A stretch of DNA of 64,000 nucleotides from Adineta ricciae (Eukaryota; Rotifera; Eurotatoria; Adinetida; Adinetidae): the NCBI GenBank assembly GCA_905250025.1, contig CAJNOJ010000076.1, positions 248,001-312,000 of the forward strand, written 5' to 3'. The translations under genes and the position numbers were made by a program. Shown one piece after another: positions 47,139-60,601 of the stretch (positions within the stretch are counted from its first letter, which is position 1; every line of letters starts with the position of its first letter). The notes beneath the pieces were generated by a model. It had not been told where the DNA came from. It did no database searches and saw only the letters and a program-made list of their open reading frames with translations.

Positions 47139-48534
47139 ATGATCGGTGGTGTTTTTATCTATAATCACAAAGGGGAAGTGTTGATTTCGGTAAATCTGAA
47201 TTTGCTTGTCGATGTTTTGGAAATAAACAAGAAATTTGTATTTGTAGCGTGTTTATCGTGATGATATTGGCAGAAATGCTGTCGATGCATTTCGTGTTAA
47301 TGTCATTCATGCTCGACAACAGTCACGTTTTCCTGTTGTTAACATAGCACGAACAAGCTTCTTCTATACAAAACGTTCGAATATTTGGCTGTGTGCTGTT
47401 GCGAAACAAAATATCAATGCAGCCATGGTCTTCGAATTCTTGAACAAAATGATCGATGTCATGCAATCATATTTCGGGAAGATCAGTGAAGAGAATGTCA
47501 AGAATAATTTTGTTCTTATCTATGAATTGCTGGACGAAATACTTGATTTTGGCTATCCACAAAACAGTGATACAGGTGTATTAAAATCCTTTATCACGCA
47601 ACAAGGTGTTCGACCAGTTACACGCGAAGAGCAAACCAATGTAACATCAGCTGTCACTGGTCAAATTGGTTGGCGACGTGAAGGCATTAAATATCGTCGA
47701 AACGAATTATTTCTCGATGTTATCGAATCAGTCAATTTACTCATGTCTCAACAAGGTCAAGTTTTGAGTACACATGTCGCTGGTCGTGTAGTCATGAAGA
47801 GTTACTTATCCGGTATGCCCGAATGTAAATTCGGTATCAACGACAAAATAACAGTGGAAAATCGAACGAAAACTACAACTGATTCGACTAATTCAACTAC
47901 AAATCCGAACAATGGATCAACCAATCCAGCAACAACAACCAAAACTGCTATTGCCATTGATGATTGTCAATTTCATCAATGTGTTAAACTATCGAAATTC
48001 GAATCGGAGCACTCAATTTCATTTATTCCACCCGATGGCGAATTTGAATTGATGCGTTATCGTACAACCAAAGATATCAGTTTACCATTTCGTGTGATTC
48101 CATTAGTAAGAGAAATAGGTCGAACAAAAATGGAAGTTAAAGTGGTCGTCAAGTCCAATTTTAAACCAACTTTAATTGGACAAAAAATTGAAATACGAAT
48201 ACCCATTCCACCGAATACCTGTGATGTACAATTATTATGCATGAAAGGTAAAGCAAAACACAAAGCATCGGACAATGCCATTGTTTGGAAAATGAAACGA
48301 ATGGGTGGAATGAAAGAATCACAATTGAGTGCTGAGATTGAATTAACACCCAACGACAAGAAAAAATGGAATCGTCCACCGATATCGATGAATTTCGAAG
48401 TACCATTTGCACCATCAGGTTTCAAAGTTCGATATCTTAAAGTTTTCGAACATAAATTGAATTATTCCGATTCGGAAACGATTAAATGGGTGCGATATAT
48501 TGGTAAGAGCGGTTTGTACGAAACGCGAAGTTAA
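47139..48534 (+). CDS. AP2M1: AP-2 complex subunit mu (clathrin adaptor)
   Basis: Medium subunit of the AP-2 adaptor, which selects cargo and binds PIP2 during clathrin-mediated endocytosis. Exons 47139-47189 and 47248-48534, with a 58-bp intron in phase 0, give 445 aa, close to the 435 aa of the animal protein. The N-terminal longin-like domain begins [17 protein letters not shown]. The linker retains the kinase-target region [20 protein letters not shown], where AAK1 phosphorylates a Thr. The mu-homology domain has [10 protein letters not shown] and [13 protein letters not shown], with the Asp and Trp that bind YxxPhi signals. A Thr/Asn-rich insert follows [15 protein letters not shown]. 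The gene is intact and highly conserved, so it is probably the functional AP-2 mu gene. It lies in the ABCA intron, opposite to ABCA transcription. Confidence 0.97.
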
Positions 48535-48754
48535 TCAATCAAAATGAGACAAAACGATTATTTTTTATTGTGCAATTTCAATGTTGTTATTAAATCTTCC
48601 CTTTATACTTCGATCAATAGTCAAATTCATTCCGTGGTTTTTCTTCTATTTCTTAGTCGATCTCTCTTCGCCTTTCTTCTCACCTTTATATGTAATTTTT
48701 TGGTTCTCTCTTACACTATTTACAATAATATATATGTATGTATGTGTAACTTAC

Positions 48755-51700
48755 TTGACAAACATTGCTGATTGATCGTACATAGCTGGAGTCAGTAACC
48801 ATGGTCGTTGAAAGACTTGAGATGGACGTACTAGTGTGAAACCCATCGACATTGCCACGAATAGTAAAGGAAGAATGAGATGTGACAGGAAAACTTTCCA
48901 GTTTCGTTTCGTATGATGGAAGCGTTTCAATAGTAATGTTTGAAATTGATGAAAATACAATTTACGACCAGTCACTCGAGGCGGTCGCGTTAGCGGTGCA
49001 AGGATAACATTAGTTGTTGTAGGTAATTGAGCTATACTACTGCTTATCGTTGATATACCTAAATGAAACATTACCAACATGAATCATCGACTTTTAATTA
49101 ATAAGAATAGAATGATATTTAGTTTATCGATAGCGGATGTTTGCATAACTAATGGAACTTCCGATTCCTTTTTTTTTATCTACTCGCGGATGTACGCGCT
49201 CACATAATTAGTTCAAGGTAGACTGGTTGAATGAATCATTAAAAACAAGATGTAAAAATAGCATTCTACATACCATCCATAGTTGCGTTTGATTCGCCGC
49301 CTAAACCACTATCATCGCTTAGAGCAGATGAAAACCCTGTTTGTTCAACGACTATTTTCGGTATAGTTGCATTGTCATTTGATTCGTCCATTTTGCCTTG
49401 ATCAGCTAATTCTGTCACCCATAGAAAAACCTACAAAAAATCGATCTGTTTATCATCTGAGTTTATGGTCAACACTGAAACAAACTTCTTCAAGTGTTGT
49501 ATCGGATAAGCCATAATTTCCGACAGCTAAACGTTCTTTATTAAGTTCTAATTGTTTGAATAGTAGTGCAAATTTGTTTCGTTGTTCAAGTTTAAGCGAA
49601 TATGTTATTTCACTTCCGATGTGTTCTCGCAGTGTAGCATCAGGCATTTCTTGCAGAATAAAGTTATTCACATCTTTGAATTGTTTACTCTCTTCGATAC
49701 ACAAACAGAAATAAACATTACAAATAGTTATTGCTTTTCATAGTCTTACCAACAACTTTCATTTTGTTATTTAACTTAAGTTTTAAGTCAATGGTTAAAC
49801 TATACCCACGACCAAAGCGATTCTTTAAAAACATCGATGAACCGCTACATAATAGACGACCTATAATCACACGAAAACGAACATTTGATCTAGAACAACG
49901 ATTTTTTACTAACCTTGATGAATAATGGCAATTCGATCACTTAGGGTGTCCGCTTCATCGAGATAATGTGTTGTTAACAAGATAGTTCGTCCAGCTCGAT
50001 GTTTAAATATCACTTCCCAGATACTTCTTCGTGCACATGGGTCAACACCCGATGTTGGCTCATCAAGAATAACTGTTCTTGAACCAGCTACAAAGGCAAT
50101 GCTAACTGACACTCTTCGTCGAACACCGCCTGATAATGATGAAACACGTTCGTGTTGAAATACCCATAAACCCATACTAGTCAACAATCTATTCGAATGA
50201 AGAGACATTCAGGAAAAAAGTTCTTTTCATTACCAGTCGACTTACTCATTTATATCACGATCTAGTTCTTTGGAACTCATATTTCCCTTCAGACGACCAT
50301 AGAATTGTAAATGTTCACGTACAGTCATGAAATCAAATAGAATATCTTCTTGCGGACACAGACCCACGTTTTTTCGTATTTGCTCATAATCTGTTGTTAT
50401 ATCTTGTCCGTAGATACTAGCCGTACCATTCGTTGGAGGATAAATTCCGGTTAAAACGTTGATTGTTGTTGTCTAAGCGGAAAAAAGTCAAAATAAGAAC
50501 TCGATAATTAAATAAAGAGTATCTTACCTTTCCAGCACCATTGTGGCCAAGTAATGCGGTGATTTGATTTTCATAAAGTTTCAATGATAGATTCTCCACT
50601 GCTTTCTTCTTCTGACCGTAATGTTTGGAAAGATTTTCAAACGCAATTCCCACAGGTAAATCCGTCGGTTCTTGTTCATTATTCGGATCAATTTCTACAA
50701 CAAAAAGGTACGATCAAATCCAGTTCGATTGCCTTTCGTCTCTTACGTTTCATTCGCACAGTAAATGGATTGGGCTGATGATCACGTTCTATATGAAATA
50801 GAGAATTCGCACCATCACCAAACTTGGATCGTTTCTTCCAGAAACACCATGTTGATGGTAAACATGGGTACCATAGGGGCTTCTTTCGAGCATTTTTACC
50901 CGGTAAAACGGATCGAATGTATTTGCCGATTAAACCATAAATTATCGAATCGACTAGCATCATTACACAAGCAATACCGAAGTTCATTTGATCATTGGGA
51001 AAGATGCTTTTGAAAGCTGTGTTCCATTGCACACCTTCGCCTTGATATTCAAAACGTGTCAAGTAGATCGACGAATAACCAAATGCCGTTGCACTGGACA
51101 AGCTCTGCGAACGAAAGAGAGACCGAGTGCAGGGAGAAATGTAAGGTAGAAACTAAACTTACAATCAATAATTTATGACCGAGTTGCATTTTAGTTTCGA
51201 GAAACATCACGAGAATGAATGGAAGATATGAAATAAAGTAGATTAAAATGCCACATAATGTTGCTAAATTTGCTTTGGTAAAGAATGCACTAATGAGATA
51301 TCTAAGAGAAAAAAAAAGAAGCAACTCACATCAGTCTTTTTATTTGAAAACATACCCCAGCATCAATGCGGATAAAGCTAATGTCAATAACGGTGTTACG
51401 GTAACAGTTAAGTCCGACGCAGGGAAAATCTCACCGTATTTGAGCACAACTAAAACTCATAACAGAATTGAAAAATCTCTCTACTCTTCAGAACTATACC
51501 TGCAACAATAATCGAAACAATCACCATAGGTATGAATGAGCATATCAACCAAGCAATGAAATTAATGACGGAATTAAGTCCCATGATTTTCATTGTCTAG
51601 AAAACAAAAGTTATTTTTGCTCAACGCGGAAAGCTTTGTCTGTTCATTACTTGTTCGACATTTCTTTCGCGTTCACGCATTAAATTTTTTATCGAAACAC

Positions 51701-54700
51701 CCAAAGTAGCTAAAACAAAAAGAAGACTATGAGAAACTTTCTTCATCATTATTTTTACCCGTCCACATTAACGTTCCCAAAATCGGCAAGATAAAATAAT
51801 TGACATACGATGATTCTTTGCCACTAAATTTAACCATTCGTACTTTTTTTTTAACTATTCAAGGAAGAGCTTAACTTACGGATCACCACGATAACATGGA
51901 TATGGCATCAATTGCATGTACACAACTGGGTTCGTTGGTGGTTTCTTTGTATCTTCGAAATGTAAGTCAATGACTGCGCGTTCAATCAAATCTTGTAGTT
52001 GTATGAAACCACGTAAATAGTGCATTTCGAGAAAATAATCATTTTCCGGTCCAGGAAAAAACAACCAACTTGTTAATTGTTCGGTTGTCCGTACACTATC
52101 GACATCCATACGAATTTTGATATGAATATGCGGTGGAAGGAAGTTCGCGTTCGGATTCGAACTATTCAAGTTTGAGAAGACAATACCTACGAATTTTACA
52201 AACAAATTCATTGAGATTTTACTCCTGAAACCAAAAAAAAAATGTGTTCAGTACCGGCTATGACCATTCTATTTCGATGAAGTTCTTTCGCACGTTCGAC
52301 GAGCTCATTCTCAGTTTGAAGTGCTTCGAAACGATTTAGTTCAATACATGGTAAATAATCACTGAATTGTTTCATAATAGCTTCTACATTTTTCAGCACA
52401 TCAGCATTGGCCTCGCCACTGAAATTGTCCAACATTGATGTAATTGATTGAATATCGTATGAATTCATTCCTATGATATTGCTAAACAATTCTTGAAAGA
52501 ATTGATTCGACAAAACTTTCTATAAAATAAACAAGTTGAATAATTGAAAGATAAACGAAGAGAATGTTACTTTGATGTTATTCGTGTTTTGTAGGTCGCC
52601 TAATAGCGCCGTTAGATTGAGTGGAGAGTTGACCCAAGCTTTAGCAAATTGATGAATTTTATCCAGCTCTTCAAATGTTTTATTAACCTTGAAAAGAAAA
52701 TTTTGTCTCTATCTGTAACGAATGCCATAGATTCAACATTACCTTCGCAATAATTGCATTCGAGACAGGTGTAGCTGGTGCATATAAAATCTTTCCCATT
52801 AGCAACGGTTTAATCAATGGCCAAATAATATATCCGTTATCACTACTTTGCTCAATACTTCGTCGTATATCCGAACAATCGACTTTATTATCTAGTGACA
52901 AGTTTTATGTGGACAAAATTTGTTTTTCGAAATTGATATTCACCTTCATCATACGATTCTGACAATCGTTGTTGCGGGATTGATTCAGTTTCATTTTTTT
53001 TCTTTGTTTGATCTTTATTTTGCTCGATAAAGATTTCTTCATCCAGCACTTGCCGTTGTGGATTTGAGGGTTTGTCGATTTCTGCACAGAATATATTCGT
53101 TATCTTTGAAAATTGATCTTGATCTAAATGATCAAAAACGCAAAGAAAAAACGTTTTATTCATTTCTTTTTTTTCAACAGCATGTGATTTTACTTTGCGA
53201 TGCGTCTACTTGTTGATTCAATCGTTTGACGCGACTGAGTAGTTCATTCACATCATTGACAATTGGACCTACTTGTTTGAAAACATCCACTTCTTTGTCA
53301 TCCATATTCACCAGATCGACGATGTACTTGCCACCACTTTTAACAAACTCAAAAAGGGAAACAAACGAATGTAGGATGGATTATCAGAATATTTAGTAGT
53401 TACCTTTTGTATTTTATCTGGTATGAGCAAGTGTTTCATCAATGATCGAATAAGTTTGGCCTGATTTTCCAATGGCATTTCGCATAGACGTTCTGATAAC
53501 TTTTTGATATCGAATTTTTCATTAAATTTCAAATAAGGCCAAGTTTTATAAATTGTCGCATTCAATGAATTCGCATTACAAACTGTTTGATGATATTCAG
53601 TATACAAATTGAATAAAATCTAGAAAACATCCGTTAAAATATCCAAATGGGATAATCACTTGTCTTACTATGGGATCTTTGAACAAACGAGCTTGTGACA
53701 AGAGTTGAATAGTCAATGGTGGCAATCCATAATCCCGTCGGAGTTTGTTGAGAATGAATGTAAAATTTTTAAACGCATCTCTCAGAGGTACTAAAGTCGA
53801 AATGGTGCGTCTTTTGATTTTCATTCAAATTTAATTAGTTTACTTACATCCATTTAAATTTTCTTGCAAAATAATACTCAATTCATGAATTGTTTGAAGA
53901 CCATCGACCAATGACAGAATCATTTTCTGCATGTTCTCATCCGGCAATGCCCAGAAATATTTTTCCACCAAGTACGATACACTAAAAGCAAACGAAGATG
54001 AATTCACTGTGAAAAAAAGTGTTTCGTCATTTACTTCGCTCTCAATGTATCGAATTCCGGAAGGTGCGTTGTAAAATTCATGAATAGTTTGTAGATGTCT
54101 ATTGGTGACATTTCTTCTTGACTAAATCCACCCATAAGATTCATTAACCATTGATTCTCATTGGCTAATCGTTCGAAATCGCTTTGCATAAACGGCATTT
54201 CATTGAATAAACGTTCAATATCCAATCCATTAAATTTCTTCAACATCGTAAAAGGAATTATTCTGTGACAGAGAAAGAAATCTTCTCTACTTACCTTCAT
54301 TTGTATTGATTTACCGTATTGTTCGATAAATTGCTGGTAAGTTTGATTGTACAGCAATTCACTTCGACATAAAATCCATTCTAATGTTTCCGGAGAGTCT
54401 TTGAATGAGATGACATAGTTCTTCATTTGTTTTTGATTACAAAAAATGTGTCTCAAGTCATCCGGTGAGTTCAAATGGGCCTTATGAACGAAAAAACATG
54501 AGTATCTTCATTAGTTTTCAGCTTCTCTTACCAATCTTGTATTAAAATACAAATGATTCAGCGTGATATTTCGTTTTTGTTGTAAAAACAACGTGAAGTT
54601 ATTCGCATCTTCGATCATATCATTCATCTGAACAAATTTAAATGAATTCGAAGAAAATATCGGTGAGAAGATTTGAATCAACGGTGTAAGTTTTTTAATT

Positions 54701-57700
54701 GACTGGATAAGTGACATGTCACTAAAGATGAAACGAAATAAACCAGGCAGAATCTTCAATCGTTCGAGTGTTTGTAAGATTGTTTGTTTGAAACATTCGA
54801 GCGTATCAAGACTGATCGTATTATGTTGCATAATTTGCGCAAGATTTTGATAGACTTGAATATTTTTCACAACATCAACGATTAGTGAACAACTGAATTT
54901 CGCTTGAAAACCATTTTGTATCAATTCACGAATCTTTACAAAAGCGAAAGATAATGAGAGAAAGTTTTCGTTATGAATCCTTACCACGCCGACAGTTTTG
55001 TTCAGACGAAGAAATTGTGAAATTTCTGCATAATCACTATTAGGATTTTTTAAACAACGAATACGATTTGTTGATGTTATGATCGACATAAACGTGTTGA
55101 CCAATTCGAATAAACGACCAACGCCGAAGACATAGCTAAGAACAGGATCATTTGGAATGAGATTAATCAATGGTTCAATACAAAGGAGTTCCAATGTTTC
55201 AGGAGAGAATGAATTGAACATTTTGACGAAATCAGGTACAAAAGCCAAAGATGATGAATCAGACACGCGTGGTTGGGCAAGAAAACTACTAAAAATATCC
55301 AATTGCTAAACAAAGATAACGATAGATTATGAGAATTATGAAGTGAAAATTGATTTACTCGTTTTTGCCGTTTAATCCATTGATGATAGGGTGTCATGTT
55401 GGCGGGGATGACAAATGATTTCGATGCATTTCGTTTTAGAAAATTATTCGCATGATACAGTGTTTCCCAATCGATATATCGAGCTCGAGTTCGGGGCGTA
55501 GTTGTTGTAACAACGTTTGACATATTCACCGTTGTTGTCAAACGCATCAGCTAGATCAGAAATAAAACTTATGAAACCATGTCTATTCATTTTTGACAAA
55601 ATTACTCTCGTTGGTGCTGGTGTAGTCAAAAAATTATTGATTTGATTAACACTATTCACGATATTATCAATTGTTCCACGTGGAATACCCGCAATCACAG
55701 AAACAAGTTGATCGAAATTGACTAAAGGTGTTAGAATTGGTATTGCAATATCCAATGTGTTGAAAATGGGTAGTTTCAATAGATTTGGATTGAACGTTCT
55801 CGTCATTTGTTTAACGAAATTATATGAACTAGAATCCGAAGCAAAAATTATTATCACTTTCAATGAAATATACTACTTACGCATAGAGATTCAGTCCAGC
55901 TGTTTTTGTTCTGGTTAATAATTCACTAACGGCTGACACACTATCGAATGTTAAACGAAGATCATTTTCAACGGATCCCGCTTTGTTGAACGTGTACAGA
56001 ATATTTGTTAAACCTTCGAATGCCATCGGTGGAAAGTGCATATCATCGAAGTATTTTTGTAACTAAAATTAAACTGAGAGTTTTCTCAACGATCAATCAC
56101 TCGTTTTACCTGATCGAAGCGAAGACCCTCGAAGAAATTATTGTAAATTGGATCAATGTTGTTATGAATACCACAGTAACGCTCGACACGATCCTTCAAG
56201 TGTTTTGATGTAGGTTCATCTAAGATGAATAGATTCCAATAACCAGGCTGAAGACATATGGATCGATGTCTCGGTGCGCCGGTTATTTTGCCCACAAGAA
56301 ATTCCGCTAACTAAAACAAATAACTTCAGAAGAGACCAAGACTCAGTTCGAATCAATCTCACGACATGAAAATTGATTCTTGAGTTGAAGATTTGGTTCT
56401 CAAATGCTTTGGTGATCGTTAAATACGATTGCAAAGTAGTGTTCAGTGATATACTTCGAAATAAATCTTGTGCCGTGAGACTTTGTGCTAAAAGAAATTA
56501 GATAGATCGCTGTTACAAACAACAGTCTTCTTACTCATATTATCATAACGCTGAAGAAAATCCACGAACATTTGGGTGATTTCATATAGCTGCAAGATGA
56601 TACGCTCTTCAGTGATAACATGCAAATCTGCTAACATTTGACCGGCACTAAAATCAAATCGTTCGTAAACTTTTTTGCTAATCAATTTACAAAACTTACA
56701 GTTGAATGAGATCTCGTTCATTTTGCACTAATTCAATAATTTGAATCAATCGGGGAATAATCCGTGCGATTTCGGTCATGTTCGGTAAATTTTGTAACAA
56801 TGTTCCATATCCACTTAGCTGCCTGACAGTTTGTTCTAAGTCTCTCAATTGTTGAATCTTATTTTGAATCTCGTCTCCATTGATCAATTGCGAAAGGTTA
56901 CCGAACTGTATTTTTCACAAAAAGTACACTTCTAGCTTTCAAGTATTCTAAATGAAACTTACATATCGATTCAATGTATCAATATTCAAATCATTAATGA
57001 ATGTATTTAAGTCCATTGTCAAGTTACGAACATTCAATTGGCATAACGCTTTAATAACGATCTCGGCATTATCAGAATCATCGACGGTGAGAATATGGTT
57101 GAGAAAACTCATTCGACAGAATGGTTCTAAATTGATTGTCTTATTGAATGAGTTATAAATTTCTGTTAAATCAAACGATCCATTGAGAAAGTCATCAACT
57201 AAATCATTGGATAAGCCAGTTTGAATTAAATCAGTTCGTAATTCTTTAGTGTTGTTGAAAAGGTCAGCAATAGAAAATCTTCCATCAAGAAGTTTTTGTA
57301 AGAATGTATCATTGAATGCATTATTGATATGATCAACACTACGTGTTAGATTAGGTAAATTGTATAAAACAGTATTTACACCTTCTGCTTCAGTCAATCC
57401 AAGGATACCGTCGTAAACCGATGGAAGACTAGAGAATGAACAAGAAATTTTCTTGAGAGAAGATCTTTTAAAGTACAGATTAGTTACTAATTTTTTAGCG
57501 ACGATGTTTGAGCATCGAAGGGCTTTGAACGACAGCTGACATTGGTATTGCACAAGAAACTTTGGAGAAAACCTATTGTACCACTGTTAGGTAATGGCAT
57601 CGGATTGTGATAACCTAATTCAGAGAAGTTAAGTTTTGTTGGAAGCAAGTGGGAGAACTTACATGCTGGTCGATTTTGAACAGGTGAAGTTTTTCGAACA

Positions 57701-57876
57701 ATTGCAACAATAGAAAAGAGTAATAAAGGCCAAGCGAGTTCAAAAAGAAAGAGAACCTAAGAGACAAATTAAAGAAGATTTTCACTGATGAATAAAAGAA
57801 TTTAACTATCTACCGGTTGTCGACGACGAAGTAGAAAATTCTTTTTAAATAATATTCGAAATTGTGCAAATGCCAT
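48755..57876 (-). CDS. ABCA-family lipid transporter, N-terminal half (same gene as 40592-43899)
   Basis: Full-length ABC subfamily A protein that moves lipids across or onto membranes. The start is [20 protein letters not shown] at 57876, the usual ABCA cytoplasmic N-terminus, followed by helix 1 ([19 protein letters not shown]). A very large first extracellular domain extends from about 57.6 to 51.9 kb, in the order of 1,500 residues, nearer to ABCA12/ABCA13 than to ABCA1. It contains many hydrophobic helical repeats, including [20 protein letters not shown]. Helices 2-6 are at 51.8-50.7 kb. NBD1 (50.65-49.9 kb) has Walker [10 protein letters not shown], signature [10 protein letters not shown] and Walker [13 protein letters not shown] linker and helix 7 follow. 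There are many short introns. The complete gene spans 17.3 kb and probably encodes around 3,000 aa. Exons were not all delimited individually. Confidence 0.92.
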
Positions 57877-59792
57877 CTAGAAAGATAGACAAGACAATGA
57901 ATACTCAAATACACTCATCTAACGATGAACAAGACTGTAATTATCAATAGACAGAGAAACAGAACAAACTTTGATCATCCTATATACATATATATTGGCA
58001 CTTACTTGTCGTTGACCGAATGTATGTACGTATGTACGTACGTATTGTTCATTATTTGAACGAAAAGATGCAATAATCACCTTTCTTTATCGTCTCTCTT
58101 TCTCTGCGACAACAACATACTGGTATGAGCACGTGTTCATGTAAGCTTCGAACAAATACGCATCAGTCTGTCTATTCACGATGAGATGAATACTTTGAAA
58201 ACGAGAGAGACAGAGAAGAAGTGTTGTATACCTATCTATAAATTCTAATCGTCTTGCGACAAGTAGAAAGTGCAAATTAATCAATACAAACATGTTCAGT
58301 CGAATCGCCTTCGTAATATCGACGCAAAGTGATACTGGTAGTGTTCAAATAGAAGCTTAACGTATTGGATGAAAGAGAGACAGAGAGAGAAAAAGATATG
58401 ACAAGAGAAAAACGAATGAAGGTCGAGTGGTATTGAAAAAAAGCAAAACAAAATACAACGAAAAAAATACTTACGTGAAAACAATACTTCGAATCAAATT
58501 ATACGCTTTTTAACATAGACAAACAAGTAGACATGATTACACAATGATTAATTGAGAATTTTCTTAGCAAATCTCTCTTTTATTTCTAATGTTGATCCTC
58601 TCACACTCAATTTTATTCTGTATATTAAAGCGAAAAGCACGTCATCATTCTCTTTGATAAAAGTACAGTTCTCTTTTTTTTTTTGTTATCCCCCACCCTT
58701 CTTCATTTCGTTTAGATCAGCAGCCACCCGCATACCTTCGTTTCATTCTCGTGAGCACTCTACTTACCATCGCGTCATTCGTTATGTGATGGTATTGTTG
58801 TCCTTTTCGTAATTCGATCATTACCTCTCTAATTTCATAGGAAGCTGTTTTGTCGTTTTTCCTTCCGAGTGTCCATGACATTACTCACTTGTTTGAAAAT
58901 CAAATTGAGAAAAATGAAGAAAAAAAATGAAGTAAAACGATGAAACAAAAAAGCCTGAAAAAGACAAATAATGGATCACCTGTCTCTCTTCTCCTGTTGG
59001 ACCAATATTACTTCTCGACGAATGAAGTGTTCGATACTATCAACATCAATCAATGGATGTGTAAATGAGTTTTAACAACAAAAGTTTAGTTGTACTAGCA
59101 GGAATAAACTAGTCAATATTTGTTAATTGACAATGTATTCAAGACAAATGAAATGCACTTTCAATGACATCGATATAAATGCGAAGAAGAGGGAATTGGA
59201 TAAAATTAGATCGGTGCACAGAACAACACAAAAGAATAGAAGAACAAAAAGAAAACGATTTGTAATAGACCTCGACAAGAAATTATCATTTAGTTCACTG
59301 TATAGTTTTAGTAACTGAATTGATATAATGATGATAATCGGTTTTCTAATATTAGAAGTCATGAATTAATCTTAGGAATCAATTTTGAAAAGTAAAACAT
59401 CAACATTGACGTCTGTATATTGATGAAAGAAGCTCACATTACAATATATTTGTAGTAGATTTTGTTATTACTAATAATATAAGTTTTCGTTTCTTTTTCT
59501 TTAACGAAACATCGTCATCGTTGCCATGATATACAAATCAATACATCTGACTAATTCATCTCAGGTCCATAGGATTTCAATCCATGTTGCTATCAATAAA
59601 GAAGTACACGATGATCTATTCAGCGAAGACAGTATCAGCAATAACATGCTTCTTCTTCTTTTCTTATCAATGGTCACTACGCGACTCTGTTTCGAGTGCA
59701 CCTGATATGACTATAATCACTAAAGATAAATTATTGAGTGAAAAATGTGTTAGATGATGATATATGTGTAGTAGGGTCACTTTCGAAGAAAC
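57877..59792. other. Upstream region of the ABCA gene, no gene supported
   Basis: About 1.9 kb. It includes a short GTAC/GTAT-rich repeat near 58018-58045. Short open frames are low in complexity. The ABCA 5' UTR and promoter should lie at the left edge. Confidence 0.5.
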
Positions 59793-60122
59793 ATGCAGAA
59801 GTTATTGGATGAGATCAACCAAGTAAAAAATGATGTGGAAGTTTATTTGAACACACAGAAAGAGACGTCAGATGGAAATCAAACTGAAATCAGAAATTTC
59901 AATGAAAATATCAATGATCTTCGAACACGAATGGATGCTATGGCAAGAGGATCGGATTCTAATTGGCCAATGGAAACATTCGATCAAGTAAAACGAGATG
60001 CATTGGATACACTATCGAATCTTTCGAAAAGATTACATGAATTCAATCAACATTTCGAAGAAACAGTTGATGTCAATGCACGACCATTTGCTCCTACAAC
60101 TACAAACGAAAATACACAATGA
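59793..60122 (+). CDS. Putative small coiled-coil protein
   Basis: An open frame of 109 aa with regular heptad-like spacing: MQKLLDEINQVKNDVEVYLN, then NFNENINDLRTRMDAMARG and DTLSNLSKRLHEFNQHFEE. The composition is charged and protein-like, unlike shadow frames nearby. No family was recognised. A 57-codon frame at 59584-59757 with a hydrophobic stretch lies directly upstream, but I could not splice the two in frame. The true N-terminus may be in an undetected exon, or the frame may stand alone. Confidence 0.4.
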   Translation: MQKLLDEINQVKNDVEVYLNTQKETSDGNQTEIRNFNENINDLRTRMDAMARGSDSNWPMETFDQVKRDALDTLSNLSKRLHEFNQHFEETVDVNARPFAPTTTNENTQ

Positions 60123-60601
60123 GTTAAGGCACCAGTTAGTAAAGCAAACCGAGAAAAATCTATTCGTGGTTGTAGATCGAAAACAAAGTAACATTTTAAT
60201 TGATATCATCAAATAATTCTTTATGAACATCTATTTTTAGAAATGCAAAGGATCTTAAGGATGTTAGTGAAGTCAAAAGCATATGAGAAACATTCACATC
60301 TTATGTTTGATTACTTTTCATGAAAAGTTTCAAGAAGCAAAAAAAGAGGTATAATTTCTTCTGAAGAGTTGGATTTGTATCGCTGATAATCATTCATATG
60401 CGCAAGTGTAATAAGAGCATCGCTTCTTTCTATTCTACCTGATCAGAGATACTATAGGAAATGAACTTTATTCTTATTCCTTCTTCGAATATTTTACATA
60501 AAATAACAATAAAACGAAGTTTTATCCGAAATCAACTATCCATGTACATCGATCAGGCAATTTTTGTTTTTCTTTATTATAAAAGAAAGAGAAAACCAAA
60601 G
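60123..60601. other. Intergenic, no gene seen
   Basis: AT-rich sequence between the coiled-coil frame and the convergent 5'-nucleotidase gene. No recognisable feature. Confidence 0.5.

Larger units (their letters stand above)
43900..48754 (-). other. 4,855-bp ABCA intron containing two complete genes
   Basis: The donor at 48754 reads AA/GTAAGT after MFVK, and the acceptor at 43900 reads TTTCATTTCAG/G. Both are phase 2 and together restore Lys then LCNDNDL. The joined sequence keeps the normal ABCA order, with [11 protein letters not shown] continuing to GTTCMKD as in other ABCA proteins, with no residues missing. Other introns of the gene are mostly 50-100 bp. The interval contains a USP4/15-like gene (same strand) and AP-2 mu (opposite strand), with short flanks of about 170 and 220 bp to the splice sites. 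Confidence 0.85.
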
